IMG/VR virus record: IMGVR_UViG_3300004805_000007 | Span: 1 to 59,908 of that record | DNA from: a virus | DNA length: 59,908 bases | Direction: 5' to 3' (one strand) | In this document: in pieces, positions 21,333 to 30,588 of the stretch | Layout of the letters: every line of letters begins with the position of its first letter | Position numbering within the stretch: position 1 is the stretch's first letter | Notes under the pieces: model-generated | Told to the model about the DNA's origin: nothing | Database searches by the model: none | The model's input: the letters and a program-made list of their open reading frames with translations, nothing else | Translations under genes and position numbers: made by a program

Positions 21333-21614
21333 ATGAAGACTCGTATACTAAACCTCGGATGGGATTGCAAACTGGTAATACCTGAGAGCGTTTCTTCCAA
21401 AGACTTGCAAGCGCTTATCGGGTTTATCGGCACGCTGCGCAAGACTTCTGCGCATGGCAACTTCGCTGGCCCTGACTTCTCATACGCCAGCAACTTCGCT
21501 GGCGTACAACTTGAGGAAGTAGATCTACACTCAGAGGCGGATGCCAAGCGCTTGAGCGAAGAAAGCAAAGCAGCGTATAAGGCACGCGAAGCAATGGAAA
21601 AAGCAGCAGCGTAA
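21333..21614 (+). CDS. Hypothetical protein
   Basis: 93 residues. N-terminus MKTRILNLGWDCKLVIPESV with a beta-strand look; the middle HGNFAGPDFSYASNFAGVQLEEVD; an Ala/Glu/Lys-rich helix at the end. No family recognised. Own leader module before it and a strong double hairpin terminator after it. Confidence 0.6.
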   Translation: MKTRILNLGWDCKLVIPESVSSKDLQALIGFIGTLRKTSAHGNFAGPDFSYASNFAGVQLEEVDLHSEADAKRLSEESKAAYKAREAMEKAAA

Positions 21615-21619
21615 CCCCG

Positions 21620-21675
21620 AACTGGGCCCGTGGGCCCAGTTACCCTAAGCGGCCCAGTCGGGCCGCTTTTCTTTT
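21620..21675 (+). terminator. Tandem hairpins with terminator
   Basis: AACTGGGCCC-GT-GGGCCCAGTT (21620-21641, perfect) is followed at once by AAGCGGCCC-AGTC-GGGCCGCTT and TTCTTTT (21647-21675), a textbook rho-independent terminator. It closes the accessory region before the late genes. Confidence 0.9.
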
Positions 21676-21823
21676 GCCTGTGCGCAGCGCCCCAGTTCGT
21701 GCACCTGGCCTATTCCCAAAAAAGCCTTATAAATCAAGCACTTACGCGATGCTTGCCAAATGTAATAGAGTCGCTTTAATGATTTCCAATAACGCAATAT
21801 AAATTGGTAAGCATTACCCAATA

Positions 21824-21955
21824 GCTATGGGCGGCATGCCGCCCATAGCCTAAGCCTATCCCCCTATCGCGCACCGCGCCCCATAGCCGCAGGCTATGGG
21901 CTGTGGCCCTCCCTTGCCCGTTAGGGCCCCATGCGTGGCATGGGGGGAGGGCCAC
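21824..21955. repeat. Second cluster of perfect palindromes, upstream of terminase
   Basis: A 26-base perfect palindrome centred on GCATGC (21824-21849); CCCATAGCC-GCA-GGCTATGGG (21880-21900), sharing the CTATGGG core with the first; and an 11-bp stem GTGGCCCTCCC/GGGAGGGCCAC (21903-21913 with 21945-21955) enclosing CCCCATGC-GTG-GCATGGGG. No coding potential and no T-runs. The gap 21676-22089 has no gene. Its place just before the large terminase gene makes a packaging or control role possible. Confidence 0.8.
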
Positions 21956-22042
21956 AAAGGTACCGTCAGCTTCAGCGCCAGCTTCGCCTCTGTTTTACAC
22001 CTGCACAACGGTATCTAGGACTTACGGAACCCACCCCCTTAT

Positions 22043-22089
22043 TTTTAAAAAGGCAAGGGTGGGGGTATACTAAAAAAATTCAGAACTTT
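22043..22089 (+). promoter_or_regulatory. Possible promoter of the late block
   Basis: TATACT (22066-22071) after a G-rich stretch GGGTGGGGG, with only a weak -35-like TTTTAA (22043-22048). CCCACCC (22030-22036) can pair with GGGTGGG (22057-22063) across the spacer. The leader is short and has no clear ribosome-binding site before 22090. Confidence 0.4.
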
Positions 22090-23571
22090 ATGAGTCTGCC
22101 CATGAGCCTCGCTCCACCGTCCGATGTAGAACACAAACGCCTCTTGCTAGAGCTGCGCCTCCAGCAAATCGATATCCGCGCTAAAGCATCCAATGAATTC
22201 CTAGAATTCTGTCGTTACGTCTGGCCGGAGATCATCATTGGTGAACACCACCGGCGTATCGCCAAGGCCCTTGATCGTGTAATCGAGGGCAAGTGCAAGC
22301 GGTTGATGGTTGCCATGCCCCCGCGCCACGGCAAGTCACAGATGGGCAGCTATCTGTTCCCCGCCTATCTGATGGGCAAGCTCCCTGCTTCTAAGCTTAT
22401 TGTTGGATCTCACACTGCCGAGTTGGCTCAGCGCTTTGGCCGGATGATCAGGAACCTTGTTGACGAGGACAAGTACAAGGAACTCTTCCCCGGCGTGGGC
22501 CTATCTGCTGACAGCAAGGCTGCTGGTCGGTGGAACACGAAGGGTGGTGGAGAAGCCTATTTCATTGGTAAGGGTGGCGCGATGACCGGGCGCGGCGGAG
22601 ACATTGTGATCTTGGACGATATCTTGGACGAGCAGGATGCTTTGTCAGAAACGGCTATGGAGAATACGTGGGAGTGGTATACCTCTGGCCCCCGTCAGCG
22701 GCTCCAGCCCAACGGCACGATCATCGTGATCAATACCCGTTGGAAGACCGATGACCTTACAGGACGCTTACTAAAGCAGCAGGGGCAGTTAAAGTCTGAT
22801 CAGTGGGAGATATTGGAATTTCCTGCCATTCTTCCTTCTGGCCGCGCTCTTTGGCCCGAGTATTGGAGCATAGATGAGCTAGAAAAGGTAAAAGTCAGCA
22901 TTGGCCTGAAGAAGTGGAACGCCCAGTGGCAGCAGCAGCCCACCAATGATGAGGGCGCTATTTTGAAGCGCGACTGGTGGCGCAAGTGGACGTATGATGA
23001 GCCCCCGGCCTGTGAGTACATTATCCAGTCGTACGATACGGCGTACTCCAAGAAGGAGACGGCGGACTACTCTGTTATCTCGACGTGGGGCGTATTCACT
23101 CCCAATGCCGACTCGGGGCCCAATCTCATCTTGCTCAACGTCAAGCGCGGGCGCTGGGATTTCCCTGAGCTTAAGCGCGTTGCGCGGGCCGAGTACCTTT
23201 ATTGGAATCCCGATAACGTCTTGATAGAGGCCAAGGCCACCGGAACGCCACTCCAGCAGGAACTCCGCAAGATAGGAATTCCTGTGACTATGTACTCCCC
23301 TGGTGGGCGGCGCACGGGCCAAGACAAGATATCCCGCGCCAATGCGGTAGCCCCTTTGTTGGAGTCGGGAATGATTTGGTATCCGCCTGATTTGGAGTGG
23401 GCACAAGAGATGGTGGAGGAGTGCGCTGCGTTTCCTAATGGCTCACATGATGATCAGGTGGATTCTGCTGTGATGGCTTGGAGCCGGTTCAGGGCTGGCA
23501 ACTTTATTGCTTTGGACTCGGACGAGAAAGATCCAGAATATGCAGACAGCGCGGTGATGGAGTACTATTGA
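22090..23571 (+). CDS. terL: Terminase large subunit
   Basis: 493 residues from the ATG at 22090; the open frame extends upstream through the palindrome region, where translation is unlikely. ATPase: Walker A variant MPPRHGKS (76-83), Walker B DIVILDD (171-177), coupling motif near INTRW. Nuclease: SYDTAY (D316), EAKATGTPL, and HDDQVDS (453-459, with the last metal-binding Asp). This is the complete packaging motor of the Terminase_6 type. A normal length for the family. First gene of the long late operon. Confidence 0.95.
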   Translation: MSLPMSLAPPSDVEHKRLLLELRLQQIDIRAKASNEFLEFCRYVWPEIIIGEHHRRIAKALDRVIEGKCKRLMVAMPPRHGKSQMGSYLFPAYLMGKLPASKLIVGSHTAELAQRFGRMIRNLVDEDKYKELFPGVGLSADSKAAGRWNTKGGGEAYFIGKGGAMTGRGGDIVILDDILDEQDALSETAMENTWEWYTSGPRQRLQPNGTIIVINTRWKTDDLTGRLLKQQGQLKSDQWEILEFPAILPSGRALWPEYWSIDELEKVKVSIGLKKWNAQWQQQPTNDEGAILKRDWWRKWTYDEPPACEYIIQSYDTAYSKKETADYSVISTWGVFTPNADSGPNLILLNVKRGRWDFPELKRVARAEYLYWNPDNVLIEAKATGTPLQQELRKIGIPVTMYSPGGRRTGQDKISRANAVAPLLESGMIWYPPDLEWAQEMVEECAAFPNGSHDDQVDSAVMAWSRFRAGNFIALDSDEKDPEYADSAVMEYY

Positions 23572-23577
23572 CTCGGC

Positions 23578-23604
23578 TTGACGACTCAGTAAAATGGTGA
23601 TAAT
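23578..23604 (+). promoter_or_regulatory. Possible promoter
   Basis: TTGACG (23578-23583), 15-base spacer, GATAAT (23599-23604), in the 65-base gap before the SLT protein gene. The spacer is shorter than ideal. Confidence 0.35.
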
Positions 23605-23636
23605 ACGCATCATTCCCGCTCCGAGGACCACGGACC

Positions 23637-26600
23637 ATGGCTAACCCATCAGATCAAGAATTCATCAACCGCATCATGGATGCGGAAAGCAGTGGCCGTA
23701 GGTATGATAAGAATGGCAAGCTGCTGCAAGGTCCAAGGACCAAGCATGGTACTGCCAAGGGTGAGATGCAGGTTATCGATAAGACCAATCTTGATCCCGG
23801 CTTTGGGGTAACCCCGGCCAAGAACAAGTCTCCTGATGAGCGGGCCCGGGTGGGCAAGGATTATGCGCAGGCGATGTTGGATCGGTATGACAAGGATCGG
23901 CAAATTGCTGCCATGGCTTACAACTGGGGTCCGGGCAACGTGGACAAGTGGGTTGCTGGGGGAAAGAAAGGCGCTATCCCCGAGGAGACAGCAAATTATG
24001 TTGTCAGGGTGACGGGCTCCCCAATACAAACAGCCAAAAAGGCAGAGCCTACTCCTTCTTTCGCTGCCGCCGCCCCCGCTCCAGCAGCCACCGCTGGCGC
24101 TCCCAAACCTCCGGCTACGCCTCCTGTGAGGAAGGCAGAGGCTGCGCCGACCGAGGATATCAAATCGAGGATCGCGGCCCTCGGACCAAACTACCATGCC
24201 GCTATGGCGCTGTCCTATCTTGCAGACAACACCGATGAGGATGATCCGACGATACAGGCGTACAGGGAGCGCAATGAAGGCGGCAGTGATTGGTTGAGTC
24301 AGGAGTCAGCCCCTGTTGCTTTGGCCAGCGTGGACCTCAAAGCAAGCAGCCCGTTCCAAGAACCGGTGACCGCTGCCCGGGGTGGGTTGATCCATCGTGC
24401 GGGTGGATCGCCTGAGGAGGGAGAAGAAATTGCCAGTGATAGCGATACCATGGCAAGCAACACTGATCCTGAGACAGGTCGGGTTGTTACCACAAAGTAT
24501 GGTGAACAAACCCCGGTCTATTCTTTCCAAGGAAAAGATTACCCCGCTGCGCAAGGTGCTAATCTACCACCGTCACGTTCTAAGCAGGCTCTTGAGGCTT
24601 ATGTACAAGCAATGGTTCCTGATGCAAATGTACGGGAAAAATACCCTCTCAGTGATTCGGTCAGAGGATTTATAAGTCGGAAAGATCCCAGCACAATTAA
24701 TTTAAGTCCTATCCTTTCCCCCGGCTCACGCGAAGAAACTATGCTGCATGAAGCCGAGCATTCAATGGATGCCCGGGGTGGGGATTTGCTTGGTCGGCCA
24801 AATATTAAAGGCATGGACAACAACTACCGGGCGTATTACCTGATGGGAAGCCGGTGGGCCCCTATCAACATGACGGTTAAGAACATTGTGGACAACAAGG
24901 ATGAACTGGAACAGTTCTTTGGCCGTCCGTTAGACAACTCGTATTTCAGAAAAGAAACGTATACCAATGTTGCCAAGGATGGCGATCCGTCTGCTTTGTT
25001 TTCTGAACAGTTGGCAACTTTGTCGGCTTTGGAGCGGCAAACGGGAAAGTTTTTGACGCACGACCCTAAGATGCGTGAACTGATTTTCCCGTCAAACCCT
25101 TTGTACAACAACACCAGCATGATGGCGGTGTACGATGCGCTGACCGGGCCGCGCCAGACTCGCATGGATGCGCGGGACATGCCTCCCCATACCCCTGTTC
25201 CTTCTTACTTGTATGAAGAGCCGGGATCCATGACCCGTTTCTTTCGCAAGCACACAACTGGCCCAAATGAATACGGTATTCCCATCAAACGCGCCGATGG
25301 CTCCCCCGAGGAAGGGGAAGGTTCTCCTGAGTATTCTTTTATGGGGGTTCCTCGCACGGACAATGAGCATAAGCTTTACCCTAAAACCGAGCGCATGAAC
25401 CCTGTTGTCAAGGCGGTAAAGTCGGGAGTGGACACTTTCAACCGTTTTATTGATAGCGGACCATCAGTAGGTAACGTGGTAGGTGACGTAGTGGGGGCCA
25501 TACCTTTTGTTGGCCCAGACCTACGTAAAAGCATGGAAGAGTCCACCGTTACTTTGCCTACGAGGTATACACGTTCTCCCACAAATCCAAACGTGGCAGT
25601 AGGTGTTGAAACTTCTAAGGTTCCTGTAACTGACGCATTAAACAGCGTAAAGATGTCCGACCTTGTTGGCGGAACGGGAGTGAGCAATGTTCTGGGCAGT
25701 GTTGGCAAAGGGTATGCGCCTTCCCCGCTGGATGTTTTGGACACCGTAGGTGCTGGCGCTGTCGGCTACAAAGCGGCCAAGGCGGGTGTAAAAACTGCCA
25801 AAAAAGCTTCTGACATGTTGAAAGAATTAAAAACTCCAGCGCAAGTGGCCGCTAACATTGAGCCTGCACTGGATGCAGCAACTCCCGCCGCCGCATCCCT
25901 TTCTGCTATGGCTACCCAAAGGGGAGCTACGCCCACCCCATTTTTTAGCCCTTTGGATGCATACGCTCAAACGCTAACAGGCCCCGTTACCCCGGCTGAG
26001 TTTATTAAGCAAGTACAGAACAAGGGTTTCCGTGCATACGAGGTAGAGCGGGCAAAAGAAGCCATGCAAAAACTAGGCACGGGCCAAGTTTCTCGTTCCC
26101 AGATTTTGGATTCATTAGACGAAACTTACCATCCTGAAAACTTTATCACCAAAGTTGCAGAACCGGGAACCGTTGGATACACCCACCCCGAGGTAGATAA
26201 CGTGTTCAACGGAAGATACCCTTCTGATCCAGCGCTTTCGTGGACTATGGTCAATGGGAGAGGCAAAAGCCCTCCACAAGGCGTAATAAGCTTGCATCTT
26301 CCAGTTACGGATCAAATGCGGGAAGCTAGGCAAGTACAAATTGCTTTAGAAAACTTAAGAAGTTATAAATTGAGTTTAATCAACCCCAGTGTTACATCTA
26401 ACTCCGTAATGACATCAGCGGAAAAAGCAGCCAGTTTGATAGCGGATGTCCATGGGCAACGCAGTGAAGAAGCCCTTGATGCCATGGAATCTGTAGATCT
26501 TATACGCCGGAAACAAGAACAAATTGTTCCTTACTTAGAGCAAATTCCTGAATACTTAAAATTACAACAAGAATTTAAATATCCCATGGCAAAAGCAGAT

Positions 26601-27863
26601 GCAAAATTGTTTTCACAAAAATATGAGCAAGAAGGAAAAATTATTAGTCAACAGTATCCAAATCTTTCTGGCACAGAAAGAGCGCAGATGATTACAAAAA
26701 ATACGGTAGAAAAATTAAGAGATGAAACCCGCAAAAAATTAATGGTTTTCTTTGAAAAACACAACGTCCTTAATCATGAAGTTAAAACCATGTTTAAAGA
26801 TGCCGTTGATGCCGATCAAGCTATTGGGGATGGACAAGGTACTTACACTGATTTCGCATTTAAACAGGCGGATAATGTAATAAACCGTGATTTAAAAGAC
26901 TTTCACACAGCAACGGGCTCAGAGTTTGCTAGGCTAAAACATAAACTTCCTGATTATTTAGTCCCTGACCTAGGTCATGGTGATTTGTATTCCAGCAAAC
27001 TCCCTGAGGGGGAGGGGTACACACACATGATGTTGCATTACAGCCATGAAACAAACCCGGTGGCTTTTAGCCGGTTTACTGACCACACTGTAAATCTTAA
27101 TGGTCAAAAAATGGAAGGAATGTATGTGACTGAGCTACAGTCCGATTTGTATAAACGGTTAAAGCAAAGAGGCGCTGTTGGGAAAAGCGCGGCAGATGAT
27201 GCCCCTAAAATTGATAAAATAAAACAAGAACAACAAAATTTAAATTCCCAAATAGAAACTCTAAGGGAAGAACATGAGTCGTATTCAAAATACGGAGAAA
27301 ACCCAAATACTATTAGCTATGAAGTAACGGGGGCTAAATTACGTGATTTACAAAATGAATTGCTTAACAAAGATATTTTAATTTCAGACATTAAAAACAA
27401 AAAATACGATGTTGCTCCAGCTTATGCGGGAATGGAGAATTCTCCGCAAGTAATTCAACAACTTGCAGCTAAAAATGCAGTACTTGCTGGCGTAAAACGT
27501 GGAAAGAATTTCGTGGCTTTTCCCGGGGTAGAGTCAGATCAAGCAAAACTTTATGAAAAAATGCCACGAAACATTGATGAAATTTTAAGAGACCTTGGCC
27601 CCGGTTTTGAACATCAAATAGTGCGTCTTCCTTTGCCTGAAGGGGTGGATAGCACAAAAATGTACAAACTGATGAAAGCAAAGTCTGTTGAATATCCAAC
27701 GGATGCAAATGGCATAGTTATGAATAACGAGCCCCTTACAATGCTTTCGCATGCGATAGTCTGGAGCCCCGAAGCCGCTGCGCGGATCTTGAAACAGGGT
27801 GTACGCTTCCGCCACGGCGGCTCCGTTGAACGCCAATCGGACGATAATCGCCGCTACCTATAA
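23637..27863 (+). CDS. Multidomain virion protein: SLT lytic transglycosylase, HEAEH metallopeptidase-like domain, polyvalent C-terminus
   Basis: 1408 residues. Residues 1-125: lytic transglycosylase-like, with catalytic ESSG (E17), GTAKGEMQV, and AAMAYNWGPGNVDKW. Residues ~125-170: Pro/Ala linker. Around 371-375: HEAEH, a zinc-protease signature, with ALFSEQLATLSALE about 80 residues later as a candidate third ligand. Two GGSPEEGE-like hinges bracket this domain. Residues ~780-1390: a large helical region with HYSHETNPVAFSRF and YVTELQSDLYKR, similar to the polyvalent-protein domains of ejected phage proteins. The C-terminus reads HGGSVERQSDDNRRYL. Likely ejected into the host to open peptidoglycan. 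DNA for residues ~890-1370 is clearly AT-richer than its surroundings. Confidence 0.75.
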   Translation: MANPSDQEFINRIMDAESSGRRYDKNGKLLQGPRTKHGTAKGEMQVIDKTNLDPGFGVTPAKNKSPDERARVGKDYAQAMLDRYDKDRQIAAMAYNWGPGNVDKWVAGGKKGAIPEETANYVVRVTGSPIQTAKKAEPTPSFAAAAPAPAATAGAPKPPATPPVRKAEAAPTEDIKSRIAALGPNYHAAMALSYLADNTDEDDPTIQAYRERNEGGSDWLSQESAPVALASVDLKASSPFQEPVTAARGGLIHRAGGSPEEGEEIASDSDTMASNTDPETGRVVTTKYGEQTPVYSFQGKDYPAAQGANLPPSRSKQALEAYVQAMVPDANVREKYPLSDSVRGFISRKDPSTINLSPILSPGSREETMLHEAEHSMDARGGDLLGRPNIKGMDNNYRAYYLMGSRWAPINMTVKNIVDNKDELEQFFGRPLDNSYFRKETYTNVAKDGDPSALFSEQLATLSALERQTGKFLTHDPKMRELIFPSNPLYNNTSMMAVYDALTGPRQTRMDARDMPPHTPVPSYLYEEPGSMTRFFRKHTTGPNEYGIPIKRADGSPEEGEGSPEYSFMGVPRTDNEHKLYPKTERMNPVVKAVKSGVDTFNRFIDSGPSVGNVVGDVVGAIPFVGPDLRKSMEESTVTLPTRYTRSPTNPNVAVGVETSKVPVTDALNSVKMSDLVGGTGVSNVLGSVGKGYAPSPLDVLDTVGAGAVGYKAAKAGVKTAKKASDMLKELKTPAQVAANIEPALDAATPAAASLSAMATQRGATPTPFFSPLDAYAQTLTGPVTPAEFIKQVQNKGFRAYEVERAKEAMQKLGTGQVSRSQILDSLDETYHPENFITKVAEPGTVGYTHPEVDNVFNGRYPSDPALSWTMVNGRGKSPPQGVISLHLPVTDQMREARQVQIALENLRSYKLSLINPSVTSNSVMTSAEKAASLIADVHGQRSEEALDAMESVDLIRRKQEQIVPYLEQIPEYLKLQQEFKYPMAKADAKLFSQKYEQEGKIISQQYPNLSGTERAQMITKNTVEKLRDETRKKLMVFFEKHNVLNHEVKTMFKDAVDADQAIGDGQGTYTDFAFKQADNVINRDLKDFHTATGSEFARLKHKLPDYLVPDLGHGDLYSSKLPEGEGYTHMMLHYSHETNPVAFSRFTDHTVNLNGQKMEGMYVTELQSDLYKRLKQRGAVGKSAADDAPKIDKIKQEQQNLNSQIETLREEHESYSKYGENPNTISYEVTGAKLRDLQNELLNKDILISDIKNKKYDVAPAYAGMENSPQVIQQLAAKNAVLAGVKRGKNFVAFPGVESDQAKLYEKMPRNIDEILRDLGPGFEHQIVRLPLPEGVDSTKMYKLMKAKSVEYPTDANGIVMNNEPLTMLSHAIVWSPEAAARILKQGVRFRHGGSVERQSDDNRRYL

Positions 27864-27872
27864 GGACAGAAT

Positions 27873-30212
27873 ATGCCAGTTGAAAAAGCCCTACGTGCTG
27901 AAGACCTGCCTTCAGGCAGCATGGACATTGAAGTCGATGACGGTCCGCTGCCCGATGTCAACATCACCTTTGACATTGAGACCGGTGGCGTGGTCATTGA
28001 CATGGGCGAAGACGATGCTGCTGAAGTCCCCTTTGACAGCAACCTTGCCGAGGTAGTACCGGAGTCTGTCCTTGCCTCTATCTCTCAAGAACTAATGGAC
28101 ATGTTTGATGCGGACGTGGCATCACGCAAGGAGTGGGAAGATCAGTACAGCAAGGGCCTCAAGCTCTTGGGCTTTAACATCGAAGAGCGCACCCGTCCCT
28201 TCAAAGGAGCGTGCGGCGTGAGCCACCCCTTGCTCACCGAGAGCATCGTCCAGTTCCAATCCCAAGCACTCAAGGAATTGCTCCCTGCCGAAGGCCCCGT
28301 GCGTACGCAAGTGATGGGCAAGGAAACCCGCGAGAAGCTGATGCAAGCGGATCGCGTGCGGGACTACATGAACTACCAAATCACAGACGTGATGGAAGAG
28401 TACACGCCTGAGTTTGACCAGCTTTTGTTCTACACCGGTTACGGCGGCTCCACTTTCAAGAAGGTCTACTACGACGAGAACAAGGGTCGCATGGTGAGCG
28501 CTCTTGTGTTGGCCGACAACCTGTACATCCCGTACCACGGTTCGTCAGTCATGAGCGAATGCGAACGCATCACGCACCGCGTATTCATGTCCGCCAACGC
28601 CTACCGCAAGGCCGTGGTTCGCGGTCAGTACTTAGATGATGCCGAGACCGCAGACGCTGGCAGCAATAGCCCAAGCGTTATCCAAAAGGCAGTGGACAAG
28701 CTGACCGGCGTGGCCCCCACTCCTGATAACGATGAAGTCTCCTTGCTGGAATTCCAAGTTGACTACGATCTCCCCGGCTTTGAAGACAAGGATGAGGAGG
28801 GCGAGGAAACAAATATCCAATTGCCCTACATCATCACTGTGGATGAGACCTCCAAATCCGTTGTTGGCATCCGCCGCAATTGGGAAGAGGGCGACAAAAA
28901 GCATGCACGCAAACAGTACTACGTGCACTACATCTTGGTCCAAGGCCCGGGAGCCTATGGCCTTGGTTTCTTGCAATTGGTTGGTGGCCTGACCAAGACA
29001 GCAACGTCTGCCTTGCAGCAACTGGTCGATGCCGGTACGTTCGCCAATCTGCCAGCGGGCTTTAAGGCCAAGGGCGCACGGATCATGAATGATGACGTGC
29101 CGCTGCAACCGGGTGAGTTCCGGGACATGGATGCAGGCGGAGCAGAGTTGCAGTCCTCCCTGTTGCCGCTGCCGTACAAGGAGCCAAGTCAGACGTTGTT
29201 TACTCTGCTTGGATTTTGCGTGGACGCTGGTCGGCGCATGGCATCTATCACCGACATGCAAGTTGGCGACAGCAACCAAAATGCCGCCGTGGGCACAACG
29301 ATTGCACTGCTGGAAAAAGGCAGCGCGGTCATGTCCTCTATCCACAAGCGCCTGCACTACAGCCAGAAGCTGGAGTTCCAATTGCTGGCCAAGGGTTTTG
29401 CGGAGTTCCTTCCTGACCAGTATCCGTACGATGTCCCCGGCGAGTCGCGCCTCATCAAGAAGTCTGACTTTGATGACCGTGTGGACGTACTGCCGGTATC
29501 TGACCCCAACATCTTCTCGGTGGCCCAGCGCATTACTATGGCGCAAACCCAGTTACAACTGGCTCAGAGCGCTCCGCAGATGCACAACATGTACGAGTCG
29601 TACCGTAGGATGTACGAAGCCATTGGCGTGCGGGATATTGACTCCATCTTGAACTCGCAGAACGTGGACAAGCCTAAAGACCCGGCCAGCGAAAACAGCA
29701 TGGCGTTGGACGGCTCACCGCTTAAAGCTTTTGCTGGCCAACAGCACGATGCGCACATAATGACTCATTTAATGTTTGGTATGTCACCAATAGTGCAGGG
29801 CGCTCCGGGCGCACCCATTATTTTGCAGAAACATATCCTTGAACACATCTCTATCCAAGCCGAAGAGGCCGTGGAAGCTGAACTGTTTAAGCAATACGGC
29901 ACTGACCCTGACTCAATGATCTCGCCGCTGCAACGCGAAGCCATGGTGGCTTTAAAGGTAGTAGAAGGTTTTCAAGCAATGAAGGCTATGCAGGACAAGT
30001 TGCAGCCTCCATCTCCCCCTGATCCATTGATTGATTTGAAGAAACAAGAGCTTCAGCAGTCTGCTGCCAGCGATCAAGCCAAGCAACAGGTCAATCAGGC
30101 CAAGCTACAGCTTGATCAGCAGAAAGAACAGTCCGATGAACGCATGGATCAGGCCAACTTGGCCTTGAAACAGCAACAACTAGGAGCCCAAAATGGCAAC
30201 CAAGCCCGTTAA
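27873..30212 (+). CDS. Portal protein
   Basis: 779 residues. After an acidic N-terminus the body contains RKEWEDQYSKGLKLLGF, PFKGACGVSHPLLTES, FQSQALKELLPAEGPV and YTGYGGSTFKKVYYDE, a set recognisable from P22-like and podovirus portal proteins. The last ~100 residues are Gln/Lys-rich helices (barrel-like) and likely point into the head. The dodecameric portal is the channel for packaging and ejection; its position after terminase is as expected. Ribosome-binding site AAGGACAGAAT. The 3' end overlaps a 43-residue gene. Confidence 0.88.
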   Translation: MPVEKALRAEDLPSGSMDIEVDDGPLPDVNITFDIETGGVVIDMGEDDAAEVPFDSNLAEVVPESVLASISQELMDMFDADVASRKEWEDQYSKGLKLLGFNIEERTRPFKGACGVSHPLLTESIVQFQSQALKELLPAEGPVRTQVMGKETREKLMQADRVRDYMNYQITDVMEEYTPEFDQLLFYTGYGGSTFKKVYYDENKGRMVSALVLADNLYIPYHGSSVMSECERITHRVFMSANAYRKAVVRGQYLDDAETADAGSNSPSVIQKAVDKLTGVAPTPDNDEVSLLEFQVDYDLPGFEDKDEEGEETNIQLPYIITVDETSKSVVGIRRNWEEGDKKHARKQYYVHYILVQGPGAYGLGFLQLVGGLTKTATSALQQLVDAGTFANLPAGFKAKGARIMNDDVPLQPGEFRDMDAGGAELQSSLLPLPYKEPSQTLFTLLGFCVDAGRRMASITDMQVGDSNQNAAVGTTIALLEKGSAVMSSIHKRLHYSQKLEFQLLAKGFAEFLPDQYPYDVPGESRLIKKSDFDDRVDVLPVSDPNIFSVAQRITMAQTQLQLAQSAPQMHNMYESYRRMYEAIGVRDIDSILNSQNVDKPKDPASENSMALDGSPLKAFAGQQHDAHIMTHLMFGMSPIVQGAPGAPIILQKHILEHISIQAEEAVEAELFKQYGTDPDSMISPLQREAMVALKVVEGFQAMKAMQDKLQPPSPPDPLIDLKKQELQQSAASDQAKQQVNQAKLQLDQQKEQSDERMDQANLALKQQQLGAQNGNQAR

Positions 30213-30324
30213 ACCAAAGAAAATGCCAGAACAGCCGCAAAAAACGGCAGTAAAAGCCTCAGAAAAACCAAAAGTTACGTACGTCTACCGAAAAGATGCG
30301 TTTAATAAGGTAAAACTTGCGTAG
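30193..30324 (+). CDS. Short basic hypothetical gene (43 residues)
   Basis: ATG at 30193 has the strong site TAGGAGCCCAAA and overlaps the end of the portal gene by 20 bases. The peptide (MATKPVKPKKMPEQPQKTAV...) is Lys/Pro-rich and ends YRKDAFNKVKLA. Small basic proteins are frequent in the head genes of this phage. Real by its start signal; function unknown. Confidence 0.6.
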   Translation: MATKPVKPKKMPEQPQKTAVKASEKPKVTYVYRKDAFNKVKLA

Positions 30325-30332
30325 TTTTACGG

Positions 30333-30392
30333 TATAGTACGCACGAACCCTTCAAACAGGGGCCAAACTGTTTGCTTTCATAGGAGAAATCC
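30333..30392 (+). promoter_or_regulatory. Possible promoter and leader hairpin for head genes
   Basis: -10 box TATAGT (30333-30338), then a 7-bp hairpin CAAACAG-8-CTGTTTG (30353-30374) and TAGGAGAAATCC before the ATG at 30393. Also GTAAAAC-7-GTTTTAC (30310-30330) lies just upstream. The order resembles the leader modules at 17-21 kb but the ribosome-binding leader differs. Confidence 0.45.
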
Positions 30393-30578
30393 ATGCTGGA
30401 ATTTGCAGAAGCGGTATTTGTTCAGATCAAACGGCTCCGTAAAGAGTCCCAAGAGATGATTTTGAATGGCCGTGTGCAGAATATGGAGCAATACAAGTTC
30501 ATGATGGGCCGGTTGGAAGGGTTTAACTTCGTTGAGGATGCTGTGCAAGAGATTCTCAAGAAAAATCCAAACCTTTAA
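30393..30578 (+). CDS. Conserved small head-region protein
   Basis: 61 residues, helical (MLEFAEAVFVQIKRLRKESQEMILNGRVQNMEQYKFMMGRLEG...). Proteins with NMEQYKFMMGRLEG are common between portal and scaffold in related phages. No function known. RBS TAGGAG. Confidence 0.65.
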   Translation: MLEFAEAVFVQIKRLRKESQEMILNGRVQNMEQYKFMMGRLEGFNFVEDAVQEILKKNPNL

Positions 30579-30588
30579 GGATCTATTG

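Noticed and set aside
21931-22089. N-terminal extension of the large terminase (open frame from 21931)
   Set aside because: The extension encodes a low-complexity Arg/Gln-rich sequence from the palindrome region and lies before a likely promoter; the ATG at 22090 fits the family better.
28632-29546. 304-residue open frame on the minus strand
   Set aside because: It lies wholly inside the portal gene in antisense, has no family-like motif and is a by-product of codon bias.
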